Assembly: GCF_012489685.1 (NCBI RefSeq)
Contig: NC_080046.1
Location: forward strand, 32,953,763 to 33,017,762
DNA length: 64,000 bases
Reading direction: 5' to 3'
DNA from: Lotus japonicus
Taxonomy: Eukaryota > Streptophyta > Magnoliopsida > Fabales > Fabaceae
Of this stretch, positions 21,001 to 33,348 are shown in pieces (positions within the stretch are counted from its first letter, which is position 1; every line of letters begins with the position of its first letter). The translations under genes and the position numbers were made by a program. The notes under the pieces are model-generated. The model searched no databases and was not told the origin of the DNA. It saw only the letters and a list, made by a program, of their open reading frames with translations.

Positions 21001-22607
21001 CTCTCAAGTATTTCACTCTTTTCTTTTTGCTCTCTCTCAAGTGTTTCACTCTTTTCTTTTTGCTTTCTCTCAAGTGTCTCACTCTTTTCTTTTCTCTCTT
21101 GTTCAATCTTTTCTCTCATTTTCTTTTGATCCTCACGCACCTCCCTAGGGCTCAAAGGTTTGAGCGTAATTTTCTGGCCATGATGTTGGAATGAGATCTT
21201 GTTGGTGCTTCCATTATGATCAGAGTTGGTGTCATATTGCCATGGTCTTCCCAGCAGTATGTGACTAGCCTCCATGGGAACAACATCACAAAGAACCTTA
21301 TCCCTGTATTTGCCAATGGAAAAGTCAACTTCAACTTGCTTACTTACTTGTATTTCTCCATAGTGGCTGAGCCATTGAAGTTTGTATGGCCAAGGATGTG
21401 GTTTTGTGACCAGGTTCAGCTTCTCCACCATTCTTTCACTAGCCACATTAGTACAGCTTCCGCCATCAACAATCATCAAGCAAATCTGCCCATTGACAGA
21501 ACATCTTGTGTGAAAGATATTCTCTCTTTGGCTTTCTTTCTTTGGCTTTTGTTGGCTACCAAGCATTCTTCGGATCATCAACAGTTCACCATTCATGGCT
21601 GCCTCCTCTTCTTCTTCACTTTGTTCTCCTTCGGACTCACTGGTGTAGTCTCCATCATCCTTAAGAATCATGGTCTTTTTGGAGGCACATTCATAAGCAT
21701 AATGTCCCATACCTTGGCATTTGAAGCACTTGACCTCTTTGCTCTTTTTGGATGGTTGTTCAAGAGGTTTTGAAGAAGCTGAAGCTTGTGGTTTGGTGGC
21801 TGGTTTGCTAAGGGTGCTCGGCCCTTCATTCTTCATTCTGTCTCTCCAAGATGAATTGGAATTGGTAGAACTCTTCCTTGCAAGCCCTTTCCTTTTGAGT
21901 TGTTGCTCAACTTTAGTGGCCTTGTGCAGCAATTCTTCCATGTCTACATATTCCTGAAGTTCTACAATATCTCTAACATCATTAGACAGACCATTAATAA
22001 ATCGAATCATGGTTACCTCTTCATCCTCCTCAAGATTGGCTTGCAACATAAGCACCTCAAGTTCTTTGTAATACTCCTCAACACTCTTGCTGCCTTGGGT
22101 AAGTTTTTGAAGTTTAAATTTTACATCCCTAGCATGGCTTGAAGGGACATATCTTTTCCTCATGATTCGTTTCATTTCAGCCCATGTTTCCACCGCTGGC
22201 TCCTCATTTCTCAATCTCTCTTTTGCAAACTTATTCCACCAAACAAGAGCATAGTCTGAAAAGTGAGCAGCTGCAAGTTTCACCTTTTGGTCCTCCTCAT
22301 AGTTGTTGCAAGCAAAGACATGCTCTATTTTGAGTTCCCACTCCAAGTATGCCTCTGGATCACTCTTTCCCTTAAAAGGAGGAATTTGGAATTTGACTCC
22401 TTCAATCCGAGCAGGTCTAGGATTTTCATGAATTCGTCGTGGCCTCCCGCCTTCACTGTCACTATTGTTCCGGTTCTCCATTTGATCCAGCCTTTCGTGG
22501 ATCTCTTCAGTTTGCCTCCTCATTAAGTTTTCCAGTTGTTGTGTAAGAGCCCGCATTTCGATGGTCGAGAGTCGCACTGCTGGTTGCTCCTCCTCTTCTC
22601 CTGACAT
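18027..22607 (-). CDS. CRM-like Ty3/gypsy gag-pol polyprotein, uninterrupted
   Basis: 1,526 residues from MSGEEEEQ at 22607; an in-frame ATG at 22643 would add 12 residues, but the related start at 2695 supports 22607. Order: gag ([15 protein letters not shown]); CCHC knuckle [14 protein letters not shown] near 300; protease [10 protein letters not shown] near 385; reverse transcriptase with YFDDILVY near 770; RNase H ([15 protein letters not shown]); integrase HHCC (HFGVQKTL...[10 protein letters not shown]) and DDE residues in [17 protein letters not shown] and TDGQTEVVN; then a tail with [17 protein letters not shown] and no chromodomain that I can see. Such a tail is what I remember from CRM elements. 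The frame is open throughout, but no 5' LTR or PBS exists on the right side. Confidence 0.9.
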   Translation of the reverse strand: MSGEEEEQPAVRLSTIEMRALTQQLENLMRRQTEEIHERLDQMENRNNSDSEGGRPRRIHENPRPARIEGVKFQIPPFKGKSDPEAYLEWELKIEHVFACNNYEEDQKVKLAAAHFSDYALVWWNKFAKERLRNEEPAVETWAEMKRIMRKRYVPSSHARDVKFKLQKLTQGSKSVEEYYKELEVLMLQANLEEDEEVTMIRFINGLSNDVRDIVELQEYVDMEELLHKATKVEQQLKRKGLARKSSTNSNSSWRDRMKNEGPSTLSKPATKPQASASSKPLEQPSKKSKEVKCFKCQGMGHYAYECASKKTMILKDDGDYTSESEGEQSEEEEEAAMNGELLMIRRMLGSQQKPKKESQRENIFHTRCSVNGQICLMIVDGGSCTNVASERMVEKLNLVTKPHPWPYKLQWLSHYGEIQVSKQVEVDFSIGKYRDKVLCDVVPMEASHILLGRPWQYDTNSDHNGSTNKISFQHHGQKITLKPLSPREVREDQKKMREKIEQERKEKSETLERKQKEKSETLEREQKEKSEILERKEICLIKKREVKRMIASKQILYLMFCKNQILNTNTFENFELPSSVKSLLQDYEDVFPTSVPSGLPPLRGIEHQIDLIPGASLPNRPAYRSNPQETTEIQRQVEELLNKGWVRNSMSSCAVPVILVPKKDGTWRMCSDCRALNNITIKYRHPIPRLDDLLDELHGACYFSKIDLKSGYNQIRIKEGDEWKTAFKTKYGLYEWLVMPFGLTNAPSTFMRLMNHVLREFIGKFVVVYFDDILVYSTTLELHVEHLRSVLSMLRKEQLFANLEKCTFCTDHVVFLGFVVSSKGVQVDEEKIKAIQEWPTPKSVGDVRSFHGLASFYRRFVKDFSTLAAPLNEVVKKNVGFHWGKNQEEAFAALKHKLTHAPILALPNFAKSFELECDASNVGIGAVLLQEGHPIAYFSEKLSGAALNYSTYDKELYALVRALKTWQHYLLPKEFVIHSDHESLKYLKGQGKLNKRHAKWVEFLEQFPYVIKHKKGKSNIVADALSRRHVLLSMLETKLLGLEHVKEMYEKDDNFAEIFVACEKVSQNGFYRHNGFLFKENRLCVPKSSIRELLVKESHAGGLMGHFGVQKTLETLQEHFYWPKMKHDVIKFCEHCIVCKKAKSKVMPHGLYTSLPIPEYPWVDLSMDFVLGLPRTKNGKDSIFVVVDRFSKMAHFIPCRQADDACHVADLFFKEVVRLHGMPRSIVSDRDTKFLSHFWRTLWGKLGTKLLFSTTCHPQTDGQTEVVNRTLGTLLRTVLKANLKAWEACLPHVEFAYNRAVHSTTNCSPFEVVYGFNPLTPLDLLPMPNISVFKHKEGQGKAEYVKKMHERVKAQIERKNESYARQANKGRKEVVFQPGDWVWVHMRKERFPEQRKSKLQPRGDGPFQVLERINNNAYKIELPGEYNISSTFNVSDLSLFDADGGEFDLRSNPFQEGGNDEDKDKDKGHGALKGLGGPMTRARAKKAKETLQQVVATILEDKVVEEMEPKIMMIIQAQEEEPAHA

Positions 22608-22769
22608 CTTTGACAAATGAAAAGATTCAAGTAGAACAAACAAATGTTAGTGTTTACCTCACTTCTCTCGTGTTTCCCTCAAATTGGCTTTTCTATGATG
22701 TGCACTCTTGCCTTTTTCCACTCAAAAATTCTCACAATCTCTTGAGTAAATCAAAGTTAAGACACACAA

Positions 22770-22947
22770 AGTTAAGGGCAGCTCCGCTTAACTTTTCACT
22801 AAAATAAGCAATTGGGTGGCCTTCTTGAAGCAACACAGCACCAATACCTACATTTGAAGCATCACATTCAAGTTCAAAAGATTTAGCAAAGTTAGGTAAA
22901 GCAAGTATAGGTGCATGGGTAAGCTTATGCTTTAGGGCAGCAAAGGC
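22770..22947 (-). repeat. Copy of 178 bp of pol placed upstream of gag
   Basis: 22770-22947 repeats 19760-19937 (the RNase H part of the polyprotein) in the same orientation, with one difference that I noticed. It starts where the gag leader ends; AAAGTTAAG occurs at 22754-22762 and again at 22768-22776, so the junction has 9 bp of microhomology. At 22947 it ends in unrelated sequence. Confidence 0.9.
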
Positions 22948-23409
22948 GTGATAGCGTAAACTCCCATTCGAAGATTGTGGACATCAATATAAACCAACAC
23001 CAATATCGGACAGTAGCGGCTTTGCTTCAGCACCTTTTTGCATAAAAAACAAAAGCTTCAGGTACACATCAATGACAATGCTCCTTCACTCAAGCAGCAA
23101 TCAAAATCACACTAGATTGGGATCATATAATGCCTATCTGCACAACTCTGCAATCATTAATATAGCTCTTTCATTTTTATGTTTTTTTTAATTCGATTTA
23201 GTTTTTGTTGAAGGGATATGATTTTGCTAATATAACAGGATTACCACTCCAAAATGTAATATAACAGGAATCCAGAAGAAGTAAATTAGTTCTGGCTAAA
23301 TAAAAATGTGTCTTTTAATTTTATGTTAGCTGCGTCAGCTTTGCATTGGTTTGGCCATCGCAAACTAATCAAATTTAGTGTTGGTATTGTGGCTAACTGA
23401 CGAACGCAT
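22948..23409. other. Unassigned sequence
   Basis: About 460 bp of moderately AT-rich DNA between the pol copy and the Athila-like LTR. I see no open frame, RNA gene or repeat edge in it. Confidence 0.4.
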
Positions 23410-24708
23410 TGTCGCGGGTGCGTAAACAAAACTGATTAGTGTAATACAAGGCATAACAGCAGGATCGTTCTTATAAGGACTAAAGTGAATTATAAACCGA
23501 ATTTAGAGACGAAAGCAAGTAAAATGGGTTTATTGATTGATTATCAAGCATGATAATAAACAATTGAATTATCAGATGAGAAAAACGTTAGTCTTCAGGT
23601 TATAATAACCAAGTGCAGCATACTTTCATCGATCACAAGAGATTACTTCAACTCTGAGTAGAAACTCAATTCACAATCGTGAGTTGGAATCCAAGATCCT
23701 CTACCGGATAATCGCCCAGAATTTAATTTGTACAAGTTAAGAAAGAAACATTTCCCCCTCAAAGTACAAGAACAATCTAAAGAGTCGGGATCCTCAAAGC
23801 TAACAACCAACCGGTTAAGAACAACATTAACAATCGCTTCAACCGATTCACTCGCTCAGATAAGGAAATTAGAACAGAATACGACTTCAAATTCAGACGT
23901 CATGAACAGAAAGCATATTCAAGCATGAGTAAATATCATAATTCAACTGTGAATAAAATGACGTATTACTATTAAGAACTGAACCTAAGGTATGCAAACA
24001 CATGAAAATTAAGAACCCTAGGACTAATAGAAGAGTTTAGCAAGCCATAAAAAACAACTAAAATAAGGATTAGATGATATGCCTAACAAGAGCCTCAACT
24101 AGTCTATTTACACTAATAAATAAACTTGTCTATCAAGTAACAATCCCTTGTTATCTAAATCTTTTCTAAATCTTCACAAAATCGAGCCCATAGAAAGGAG
24201 TAAGCTACTGAACACTCAGGCATTTGCAGGCCTCACAAGAAGGCTGAATCTTCAACTGAGGTAAATGATAGTTGTAACTCTTTAAGTCAGCTTCGCGGTC
24301 TTTCAATTAGATCCAAATTCAGAGTTCTGTAGCTCAAGATATGATCATTTTAGTGCAAACCGTTCGAGACTTGCAGGATTAGAAACAACAACTTCTTAGG
24401 TGGCAGCTATTCTTACCACGTTAGAGCTTGATTCTCGAATTTTTCTGAACATGACAATTGTAGGGATTTAAGTTAGCTTTCAAACGACATATTATTTGCC
24501 CTATTTTCATATCTGTAACTCCATGTTCAACCTATTTTAGTGCAAATGGTCATAAAAGCTAAAAAAGAAAGAATTAAGCACTTTTTTAAGAATAATCCAA
24601 ATAAGCATTAATGGTCAGAACATGACTAAGTCATAACAATTAAGCAAAAAATGAATATAATAAATTTTAAAAAAACACACATAAAATGTATCAATTATGC
24701 GCTTATCA
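23410..24708 (-). mobile_element. Athila-like solo LTR (tentative)
   Basis: On the minus strand it starts TGATAAGCGCATAATTGATA and ends TTTACGCACCCGCGACA, start and end types that I associate with Athila-like gypsy LTRs; TG and CA are at both edges (1,299 bp). Neither a PBS nor internal coding sequence adjoins, and the 5-bp flanks (CGCAT and CCGAC) do not match, so this is a remnant or the edges are slightly off. Confidence 0.5.
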
Positions 24709-25726
24709 CCGACACTAAACTTAAATGCTAAAATAAACTATTTCTATAGTGTTTGCAATATTACAACAATCATCATACTACGTTGGTTAGTCCAGTGTTA
24801 ATTTACAAATGCCGCTTACTTAATCTGTAGTGAAAATAAAAAATACGCCCAAGATAAAAAAAAATTAAAAAATCTCTAGTGCAAGAATGCAAAACTCATC
24901 CACAAACAACGGGCATCGCTATTCATCCTTTATTTTTCCCCGTCCATTGTCTCTATCTTACTTTTTTTTGGCTTTATATAGCCTTTACATACTTTAACCC
25001 TCTTTGTTCCTTCCAACAACCTTCCTTTACATCACTAATCATCAGAACACCCATTATTAATAGAAAAGACACGTGGCACCAATGTGTGCATCCTTCCACC
25101 AATGGGGAAGTACACACGTGTAATAATGGTGTTGGGTCCCACCACTTAAATTGAATGGAAAAATTAGTATAGTGGGAAGTTCCCTTAGGCTCATGATTGT
25201 ATCCTCCACAACAAGTGCACCATCTGTCATCTTGTGTCTTTCTTTGCATGCATTATGTTGTCCTCCTCTACATAGCTTTGGATGGGGATACTTTTATGGA
25301 GATTGCATTTGTAATGTGCCCATGGTTACTAGTTGGGAGTGGGGAAGTGGGTCCTTCCCAATTCCAAGAATTACTGTTGTCTATTAAGTACTACAATGAA
25401 TTATCTAAAATTTATCTTATGAGTCGTGTTTTTACTACTAATATGGGGTATAAGTTGTTTCAAATATTTTTTTCTGCCTAAAAAATTATCAGGCTTGATG
25501 CATCTCAGTTGGTCTAAAGATCTTATGGCTAATCGAGTACCATGATGTCGGTCAAAATGACTTAACTAAGAAACATGTCGTCCAACATAAGTCGCGTGGA
25601 TCGTTCATACTAGCTCCTTTAATTGCAAGGCCATTTAAAAATGATCATAACCCAATAAAACTTTCATCAACGCATCTTAAAAACCTCAAGTCACAAACAT
25701 AATGGACACCGAACCTATGATTACAA
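24709..25726. other. Unassigned AT-rich sequence
   Basis: No convincing gene. A TTTATATAGCC element (about 24974) followed by a CACGTGGC G-box-like site (about 25070) looks promoter-like, but no supported coding exon follows. Short frames on both strands do not resemble known proteins. Confidence 0.35.
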
Positions 25727-25924
25727 GGCTTAATAGCTCTTTTGGTCTCTCACTTATCACGATTTTGCTTGGTCCCCAATAAAAAAATGAGCACTTTTGG
25801 TCCTCCACATTGCTTAATTTTTTGCAAAAAAGATCCCTATTTGGGACTAAAACGGTATAAGTGTGTAAATGTGAGGGACTAATTTTGATAATTTTTGTTT
25901 GAAGGGACCAAGAGCTATTAAGCC
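25727..25924. mobile_element. Short terminal-inverted-repeat element (MITE-like)
   Basis: 198 bp. Left end GGCTTAATAGCTCTTTTGGTC; the right end read on the other strand is GGCTTAATAGCTCTTGGTCC, so the first 15 bases are identical and the rest agree after a 2-base gap. Flanks read TACAA on the left and ATACAA on the right, a possible imperfect target duplication. The interior has paired purine/pyrimidine stretches (GAGGGACTAA) and no coding capacity. Confidence 0.75.
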
Positions 25925-27525
25925 ATACAATTTTAGTCGTTCATTTACTCAAGCGTCATTCATTATGCAACATTCGTTCTTCTTAAGCTTTGAAATTCTC
26001 ACTCTGATCTAGAAGCTTACTTGAGTGTAGGAGTCTCTTTTGCAGGTACACTCCTTGTTGCTCCTCTGGTGCTCCGTCGTGGACGTTTCCACTACATTCA
26101 GAGCATTCAACTTACAACCATCATTCAAAGATCAAAGTGTTCAAGGTTAGAATTCTATCTTATTTTTGCTAAAATTAATTGTAACATGTGAACCGAATTT
26201 TTCTTTATTTAGGGAGAAAAAATCCTTATTAGGGTTTTTTTTGTTTGAATCTTTTATCATTCCCATTCAGTTTATTTTTCTTCAAACCGTTCTTCAAAAA
26301 ATAAAACTTCAAGCCCCTCTAATCTTTGCACGTACGATGAAATTTGTTTGATGCGGAGCTTTGTAGTGTACCATAGTGGTAAACCAGCAAAAGGCAATCC
26401 GACACTTAAGTCAGCTTCTAGGATAGAGAATCACAAAGTCTTAGAAAAATATTTAGATAGCAAATTAAATAGGTAATGCTTACCCAAATGAAGGAATCAA
26501 ACCTTTAGTTATAGGCTTGGTGAGACTTTTAATTGTTTAGCAAGTTTGTTGGCTTTATTCAGCTCAGCTAATTATTGGACACAAATCCTCACTTTGGCCA
26601 TTTCGACCGATAAACATAGTAATTACTTAGTTATGAAACATTTTAGTCATTTGGGACGTTATTGAACCTTATGGCTATTTTGACCCACTAGAACACATTG
26701 TTCTAGCTGACCATCCAAAGAAACCGAGAGGCCGAATAAAATTTCTCAAGAACACAAACCAAACATTGTGATCCAATATCTTCTTCTTCTTGCTGTTCAA
26801 GCTTCATTATCAACCAAATAAATATATTTTTTAGTGTATCAACCAAACAAATTAATCGAGTACTATTGCAGCCAATTGAATGATGCTTCATAGTTGTATG
26901 TTCCAAAAATCTTTATATTCGATCCTCCATGCATCGTGGTTATCCACTTATTATCTCAGACCTAGGTGCAGCGAATTGAATGATGCCTCTATATGTGTAT
27001 ATTAGTGATTCTTTGTATCAAAAATTCCAAAAGCAAGCATGCATCTTAACTAATGTACGAACCAAATTTAGGTTTATCGGATGGGTCACCTGATATTCAT
27101 CCATCCATTTATTGTGAGCTTATTCTGTTTCGCCGTTTGTCCTTGTTTCTTCTGATAAAAACAAAACGGAGGAATTCAAATATATGATACTGAAAGATTA
27201 CAGTTACTGATAAAACTTCATAACATGGCAACATGCAATAGGAAGAAATCCCGCTTTGACTTTTTGATGTATATATTGTGAATAAACCTCAAGTTCTTTT
27301 AACCATACGGTGGTTGGAGGTTTGATCATTGCTAATGAGAGTATAGTATATATTGTGACCATTTTTTTACTGTTTAATGCAAATCTCATAACCAGGAGAT
27401 AATTAGTCATTGTTAAATACCTTGATCTAAATAAAAAGAAAGTATTCTCTTAATTTCAAAATGATTGTTATTTTAGGTTTTGACATATTTTTCAAAATAA
27501 TTGTTGTTTTAGGAATTCAAGACAA
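25925..27525. other. Unassigned sequence
   Basis: No gene recognised. A 20-base phrase of the form TGCAGCCAATTGAATGATGC recurs at about 26867 and 26971. At about 27435-27515 an internal pair of ATTTCAAAATGATTGTTATTT-like segments resembles the end of a short repeat family common in plants, without its outer edge. Confidence 0.4.
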
Positions 27526-27552
27526 CTAGTATATAACCCGTGCGCTGCACGG
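27526..27552 (-). mobile_element. Helitron 3' end
   Basis: On the minus strand a hairpin CCGTGC-AGC-GCACGG (27552-27538) is followed 9 bases later by CTAG (27529-27526) and then T, as expected for a Helitron 3' end inserted between A and T. It lies 300 bp downstream, in the same orientation, of the helicase remnant at 27836-28440, which supports the call. Confidence 0.75.
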
Positions 27553-27835
27553 AATTTTATGTTAGAATTTTGTAATAAATAAATTAGTTTTCATATATAT
27601 GTAATTTTTAAATTATACATAAGTCAATTGTGTAATAATATATGAAGAGAAAAATAGAATAAATTAATGAAATTGTGTTGTACACATCAAACATTTCCAA
27701 AAACTTCCTTAAACACTACATTTATAGTACTGGTCTGTTGTTTGCCTAACTCATCCAGTATTCAAAGTTTAAGACCTTTTCTTGAGCGTACTATAGAGAA
27801 AACTACATATAACTGACCATGAGAGAAGACGGGCC

Positions 27836-28440
27836 CCAGAAAGAAGAGGCCAACTTGAGATAGTGTTTGTCGTTGGCTTTTGTTTATGTTCATCGCAAAG
27901 CATACTGCAATTGAAAACTGTCTTCTTCTGAATTTAATTGGAAATTTGGATCAGAAGGAACCAAGTCCATTATTGAAATGTGCACTTTGTCATTAGCATT
28001 GGTTCTAGTGATAACAGTTGCACCAATATAACGTTCACCAAGTTCATCAACAATTAATCTGGTTCCATTGCATAAACCTGCTGCTTGGTCTATATTTCTC
28101 AAAAGCATGATTGGAATACCAACTTTTAATAATAGTTTGTGGTTTGACATTCCTTAACTTTTAGTGCCGTTCAAAAATTATGTGGTAAACCACTCACCTC
28201 GGATTTTAGAATGCTCATAACATCGCAAGGCAGAGTTGGAGCTCAGATATTCATGTTCTGGTGCAGCTATCAAGCCAAGCATGTAAGTGTTTATCATTTC
28301 AACAGCCTCCAATGTAGGGGTTAATATTACTCTATCTTGAAAGAATTGCGGGTCTTTCATTCTGTGCGGAAGGTCAAGATATGTACATTTAATCTATTCC
28401 ATTACCGAGTCAAGACTAATTGGGATGAGCTCATCTGACA
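27836..28440 (-). pseudogene. Helitron helicase, C-terminal remnant
   Basis: The minus strand reads MKDPQFFQDRVILTPTLEAV, later RGEWFTT, then NHKLLLKVGIPIMLLRNID and GLCNGTRLIV, the order of conserved blocks near the end of Helitron/PIF1-type helicases (5' to 3' unwinding for rolling-circle transposition). Between RGEWFTT and NHKLLL two TAA codons interrupt the same frame. Further stops follow after YALR, though weak similarity continues to a GQLY-like block near 27836. The N-terminal Rep domain and most helicase motifs are absent, so this is a dead fragment. Confidence 0.85.
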
Positions 28441-28530
28441 TATCTAGTTTTATGCTCGTGCATTGGAGATATTCTATAGTTTTATTTACATAAATATTTT
28501 GAAAAATTAAAAAAATACATTGAAATTATA

Positions 28531-29010
28531 TCAAAATTATTTTTGACATGAAAATATATCTTATCGTAAAAGTTTTTAACGATGTAATTTAAACTTAAAA
28601 ATTATATATACTTAATAATTATATATACATTGAATCTTTTTCTAATCCTCATATAACATAATTTTACTACTACATTTTCATTATATCATAATTATGAAAA
28701 AATAAATTTTAATAGTTTTAATAGGAATAGATTTTCATGTCAAATGTTTCTTCTGTGAGATATTTTCATCCTACAATTTGTACAAAAATAAAAGAAAACT
28801 ATATTTACATGAAATTATATTTCAAAGCAGTGAGAAATTTACATTTCTAGTATTTTCATGTAAAATTTACTTCTAAAATTATTTTACAATAATGATAAAG
28901 GTATTGGAATGAAATAAAAATTTAATTATAAATAAGTTTTACCAGTAAATTACTTTCATGTAACATATTTTACCTCGTGAGATTTTTTTACTATGTAATT
29001 TAAACATAGT

Positions 29011-29043
<33 letters not shown>

Positions 29044-29640
29044 AATTTCTTTTCTAGTCCATGGACGATATAATTTTACTATCACATTTTCATGCTTTTT
29101 ATTTGTTTTTTTTTTCAAAATTATAAAACAAATTATGGAAAACGTATTAAAATTATATGAATATTTATTTATCTATTCTTTTTAACATTAAATTATATTC
29201 TTGGAAAAATGTTATTACAAAAAGAAAGCAGACTATATATGTAGTACATTTTAAATATGAGATTATATTGTAAATTAGAGAAATTTTATTAAAAATTATT
29301 TTTCTATTAATTTTTATATGAAAGTATTTTCATGTAAAAAATTTCTTGCCATGAGAGTCTTTAACCATGTAATTTAGTCATTCGTAAATATAGACTATGT
29401 ATGTATCAATGTTTTCTAATATGCGCGTTCAGACTTATTCTATATTTACTCTTAAAACTATCTGAAAAATTATAAAGAATGTACAAAAACTATAAGAAAA
29501 TTTTTTTTATGTTAGTTTTATCATGAAAGTAATTTCATTTAAAATGTACCTCCCCGTTTGAACTTTTAACTCTTTAATTTGTACAAAAATAAGAGTACAT
29601 TATATTATTTGATGAATTTATTTTCCTACTTTTAGTTAAT
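28531..29640. repeat. Diverged AT-rich tandem repeat, about 200/400-bp period
   Basis: A phrase of the form TTTCATGTAAAATATTTCTT..GTGAGA..TTTTTAACTATGTAATTT recurs at about 28541, 28733, 28955, 29328 and 29533. The copies at 28541 and 28955 also share the next 120 bases (ATAATTTTACTA.CACATTTTCA), giving a repeat of about 400 bp made of two unlike halves. A TA dinucleotide run sits at about 29010-29037. It adjoins the Helitron helicase remnant on its 5' side and may lie inside that element. Confidence 0.55.
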
Positions 29641-31312
29641 GAAAGTGATACACTGGTGCTTTTAGTTTCACTTTTAGAATTTCTTAAACTCATGTTAGTC
29701 CAAATTTATTGTTTTTCCTTATAGAGTTTGTTCTTAATACTAACTAAAGTGTTCCCTTATCTTGGGGTTACAAATTGAATCTTTAACAAATATGACAGTG
29801 AAGTAGTTAAGTTGATATTTTCAAAATTAAATTTCAATTAATGTTATGATTATTCAATTTAATTGATTCTTTCTTTATTTCTCTCTTGTTCTAGTTCTTT
29901 GATTGAGACTTTAATGCCATTACGATTTCCTATAAAACAAAATTTAATTTGAAAATTTCCTGACATAAAAAGCAATAAAATCCCTTTCTATTCTATAGTA
30001 CATTAGCACGGATAATAAGTTTCCTCAAATCGCAAAATCCATACATAAGCATGCAACATAAGCATGCCTGTAGTGGAAAAGCAAATTTGATTTGAAAAGC
30101 TCAAGTTCTTCATCAGAATTAGCTCGATATGGTGTCAAAACCACTCTCTTTATAAATTGTCTAATGTCAAGGTACTTTAAAAAAAAAAAGAGCAAAGATC
30201 GAGAGTCAATGACATGTGCTTAACATGTTAGTTTTAACATCACAATATTTTCATTAAAATTTTCCTTTCCACCAGGTCTTTGTACTCTAAAAAATATTGA
30301 AATTATATTAAACATACAAAATGTGAAACATCATTTGATACATCAATTATAATCATAATAGAAAAGAATCATCCCAAACCCATTTTCATTTAAACAACTT
30401 GAGGAAGAATTTCTAATCAATCTATTTTCCAGCAAATTTGAAACTGAAATACTTTGAACCCCAAAAACACCATCAGGAACAGCTCCTACTAAATAGACAC
30501 CACCTTGTTTCCTAAAACAATTGTACTCTCCAAAATTAACTATCTTCAACACAAATTCTCAAGGTCTGATAGAGAAGTGATCTTACATCTTCCCAAGAAA
30601 TATCTTTTAAATATATTTTCAGAAGCAATCATTTGAAATCTGAACAAAATAACAGCTCTTTGTACAAAGTTACATATATGAATTCTACAGTGAAAAGCAC
30701 AAAGTAAACAGAGGCAGTCACACCCTCTCTCCATTTCTCAACAACTCAAATGGGGGCCTCATTTTATTATATTGTTACTTCTTCAAGCACATACTGGTAT
30801 GTACTTACTAATGTCAGTTTCTTATGAAATTATATTAGTAAAAGATTTCACTTATCCAAATATTGTTACCTTTCTATATTGCACATCAGTGAGGGTAACT
30901 TGTGATGAAATAAGAAAAAGCAAAGGAAGTGACAGTGTATATGTTCCACTCCAATATGTTCAATGCCAAAGGTTTTCATTTCAAATCACTTGGATATGAA
31001 CTCTTATGAATAAAGTTCATGCTCCATCAACTACCCCTGAAATTTGAGAATAGAAGCAGAAAAATATTCAATATAGAAGACCAAAATTATATTAATGAAG
31101 TGCTTTGCTCACTATCTTGTGCAATTCTGCATCAGGTTGTGAAGAGAGTGCTTGATAAGTGACCACATAGACTAAAGTATGAAACTGATACACAATCATT
31201 TTTTTTTTAATTTACATTTTAAAATTCTAGAATAATTTTTAAAAGCTTATCCCGTATAGCTTTTGTTTTACAATAATATAACCACTTTATTAGCTTTCTT
31301 TGTATCCAATCA

Positions 31313-31343
<31 letters not shown>

Positions 31344-33348
31344 ATGCTCCTGCCTGCTGCCCATTTCCTTCTTTCAGCTTCTTGTTGCGTATGTCCAGTG
31401 GCGCCTTGATTCTTTGAGGTTTCGATTTCAGATTAGCCTAATTCAACTAACCAACACACACATGGACCAAAATATAAAACAGACACAAAAGTAGCTTCAA
31501 ACTAATACATTAATCAAACAGTGCCAACTAAATTAAGTTTCCACTTACCAAAATAGACCTGCTTCCCGCCATCCCAGCCATGTATGCATAATATCGTGAG
31601 ATGTGATCATTCCAAATCCATACTTTCAGTAAAAAAAACCTGTAAATAAAAATACATTAACGCATATTACTTGAGGGCCTATTATTATATAGAGGAACTA
31701 CAATCAATCCCTGGGCTTGATTTGTTTCTGACATGTCATCTATGATATTGGAGCAATTCTATATGCCACATCATCAATGTCCTAAGAACACATAATTCTT
31801 CACATACATGCTCTTACCCATTGAAAATTTGAGGATAACTATATTTTCTCCAAAAGCTAAAATCAAAGGGGAAAATATAGGGCAAGTATGGACAATATAC
31901 CGCTACTCTATGAAGAGTGCTTCACATTTAAACTACTAATTATATGAAAATGAAAACCTCTCAAAATTTAACAGTAGCTGAAATGGTAAATGACTATCAA
32001 AAGGTGTCATAGGCCCTGTTATACTTTGTGTCTACAACCAACCAAAAGAGAAAACAATGATGGAATGCATTTTGTATTATGCAAGATAAATAAGATGGTA
32101 TTTTATAAGGGGACACAATTAGATTTAGATTGTGATTCCATTATCTAGTATTTTTCCCTTGGGTTTTCAAAAGAAAAGCCTAATAAGAGACAAAAGAAAA
32201 AATAAGAATTAAAAGAAAGATTTCAAATAATAAATTTGATTATAATCTAATTGGGATTCATAGTCCTTTTCTATTCATTTTCAGAATAGTCAGACCAAAG
32301 AAGTATATTAGTATATTTTTCTTATAAAGGGAAAATCAGTTCAATAGTGTATGATAGACCAACAATATAACAAATTTAAACTGATACGAATCTCTCTAAA
32401 TGCGTTCTGGACTAAAATGTAGCCTTCTCACAACAAAGGCATTAAAATGCAGCTAGCTCCATTGTTAATAGAAGCAAGTATTGCGGATAGCTTGGCACGA
32501 AATCTTTCATCAATATCTCCAAACACACATCCGTACATTGGAAGCATCATGCGGAAAAATATTAAGACTTAGACACATAATGCCTAAAAAAATAAGAGAA
32601 GAAAGCAACTTCTTTGGAAATGTGTTTGATTCAACTATTTCTATAATATTCATAAAATAATTTGAATATAATAAATAATGAATAATTTATATAAATTTCA
32701 ATTTTTTTGGATAATGATAATTTTTTGTATATTTTTTTAGGATAATATTTTTGTTTATTCATTATTGAACAATTTTTAAATAATTTTTTACAATATGTAT
32801 TTAATGATATTAACGATTTTTGTGTTTCTATTAATATATAAATATATTTTTCTATCAAAGGTTTAGGTCTATTTTTTTGGAAAAATGTATATTTATTTTC
32901 TATGGAGCAAATATGTATATTATTTTTTAAAAGTAAATACGTATATTATTTTTTGACGGTCAAATACGTATATTGTTAATACTGTTGTGTACTATACATT
33001 TATTAATATACTACTTATAATACATATTTAATATATTGACAACACCAAAAGCAGTAGTCCTCTAATCACATTATTTTTATCGATGACAGCATGAAAAACA
33101 GTATAAAAAATACTTGTTGTAAAAAAAAAAGGATAAAAGAATACTTTTATTGATGTAGATTGCAAAGTACAAATGGACCAAATGTCAAAATTCTTATTTT
33201 TGTATCTCAGCCAGATTCGAACTCACGATCATGGACTCATGTTATAAATTTAGAACATGTTTCACTTAAAACTCTACTTATTTACGGAACTGCCACCTTG
33301 TTTTCATCTCCATGATTTATATCAACAATATGGGACCAATCAAAATTA
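29641..33348. other. Unassigned AT-rich sequence with microsatellite
   Basis: About 3.7 kb without a gene that I can support. A CT run is at 31317-31343. A minus-strand frame at 30343-30552 (NFGEYNCFRKQGGVYLVGAV) looks protein-like in composition, but I recognise no family and it lacks partner exons. At about 33205-33225 the minus strand has GAGTTCGAATC, a box-B-like site, possibly a SINE remnant. Confidence 0.35.

Noticed and set aside
30343..30734. Possible captured exon in the Helitron region
   Set aside because: Two short frames on the minus strand with protein-like composition, but I recognise no family and splice signals do not join them.
32631..32858. AT-rich Ile/Lys/Tyr frame that looks organellar
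   Set aside because: Composition follows the local AT content; no recognisable mitochondrial or plastid gene and no insertion edge.
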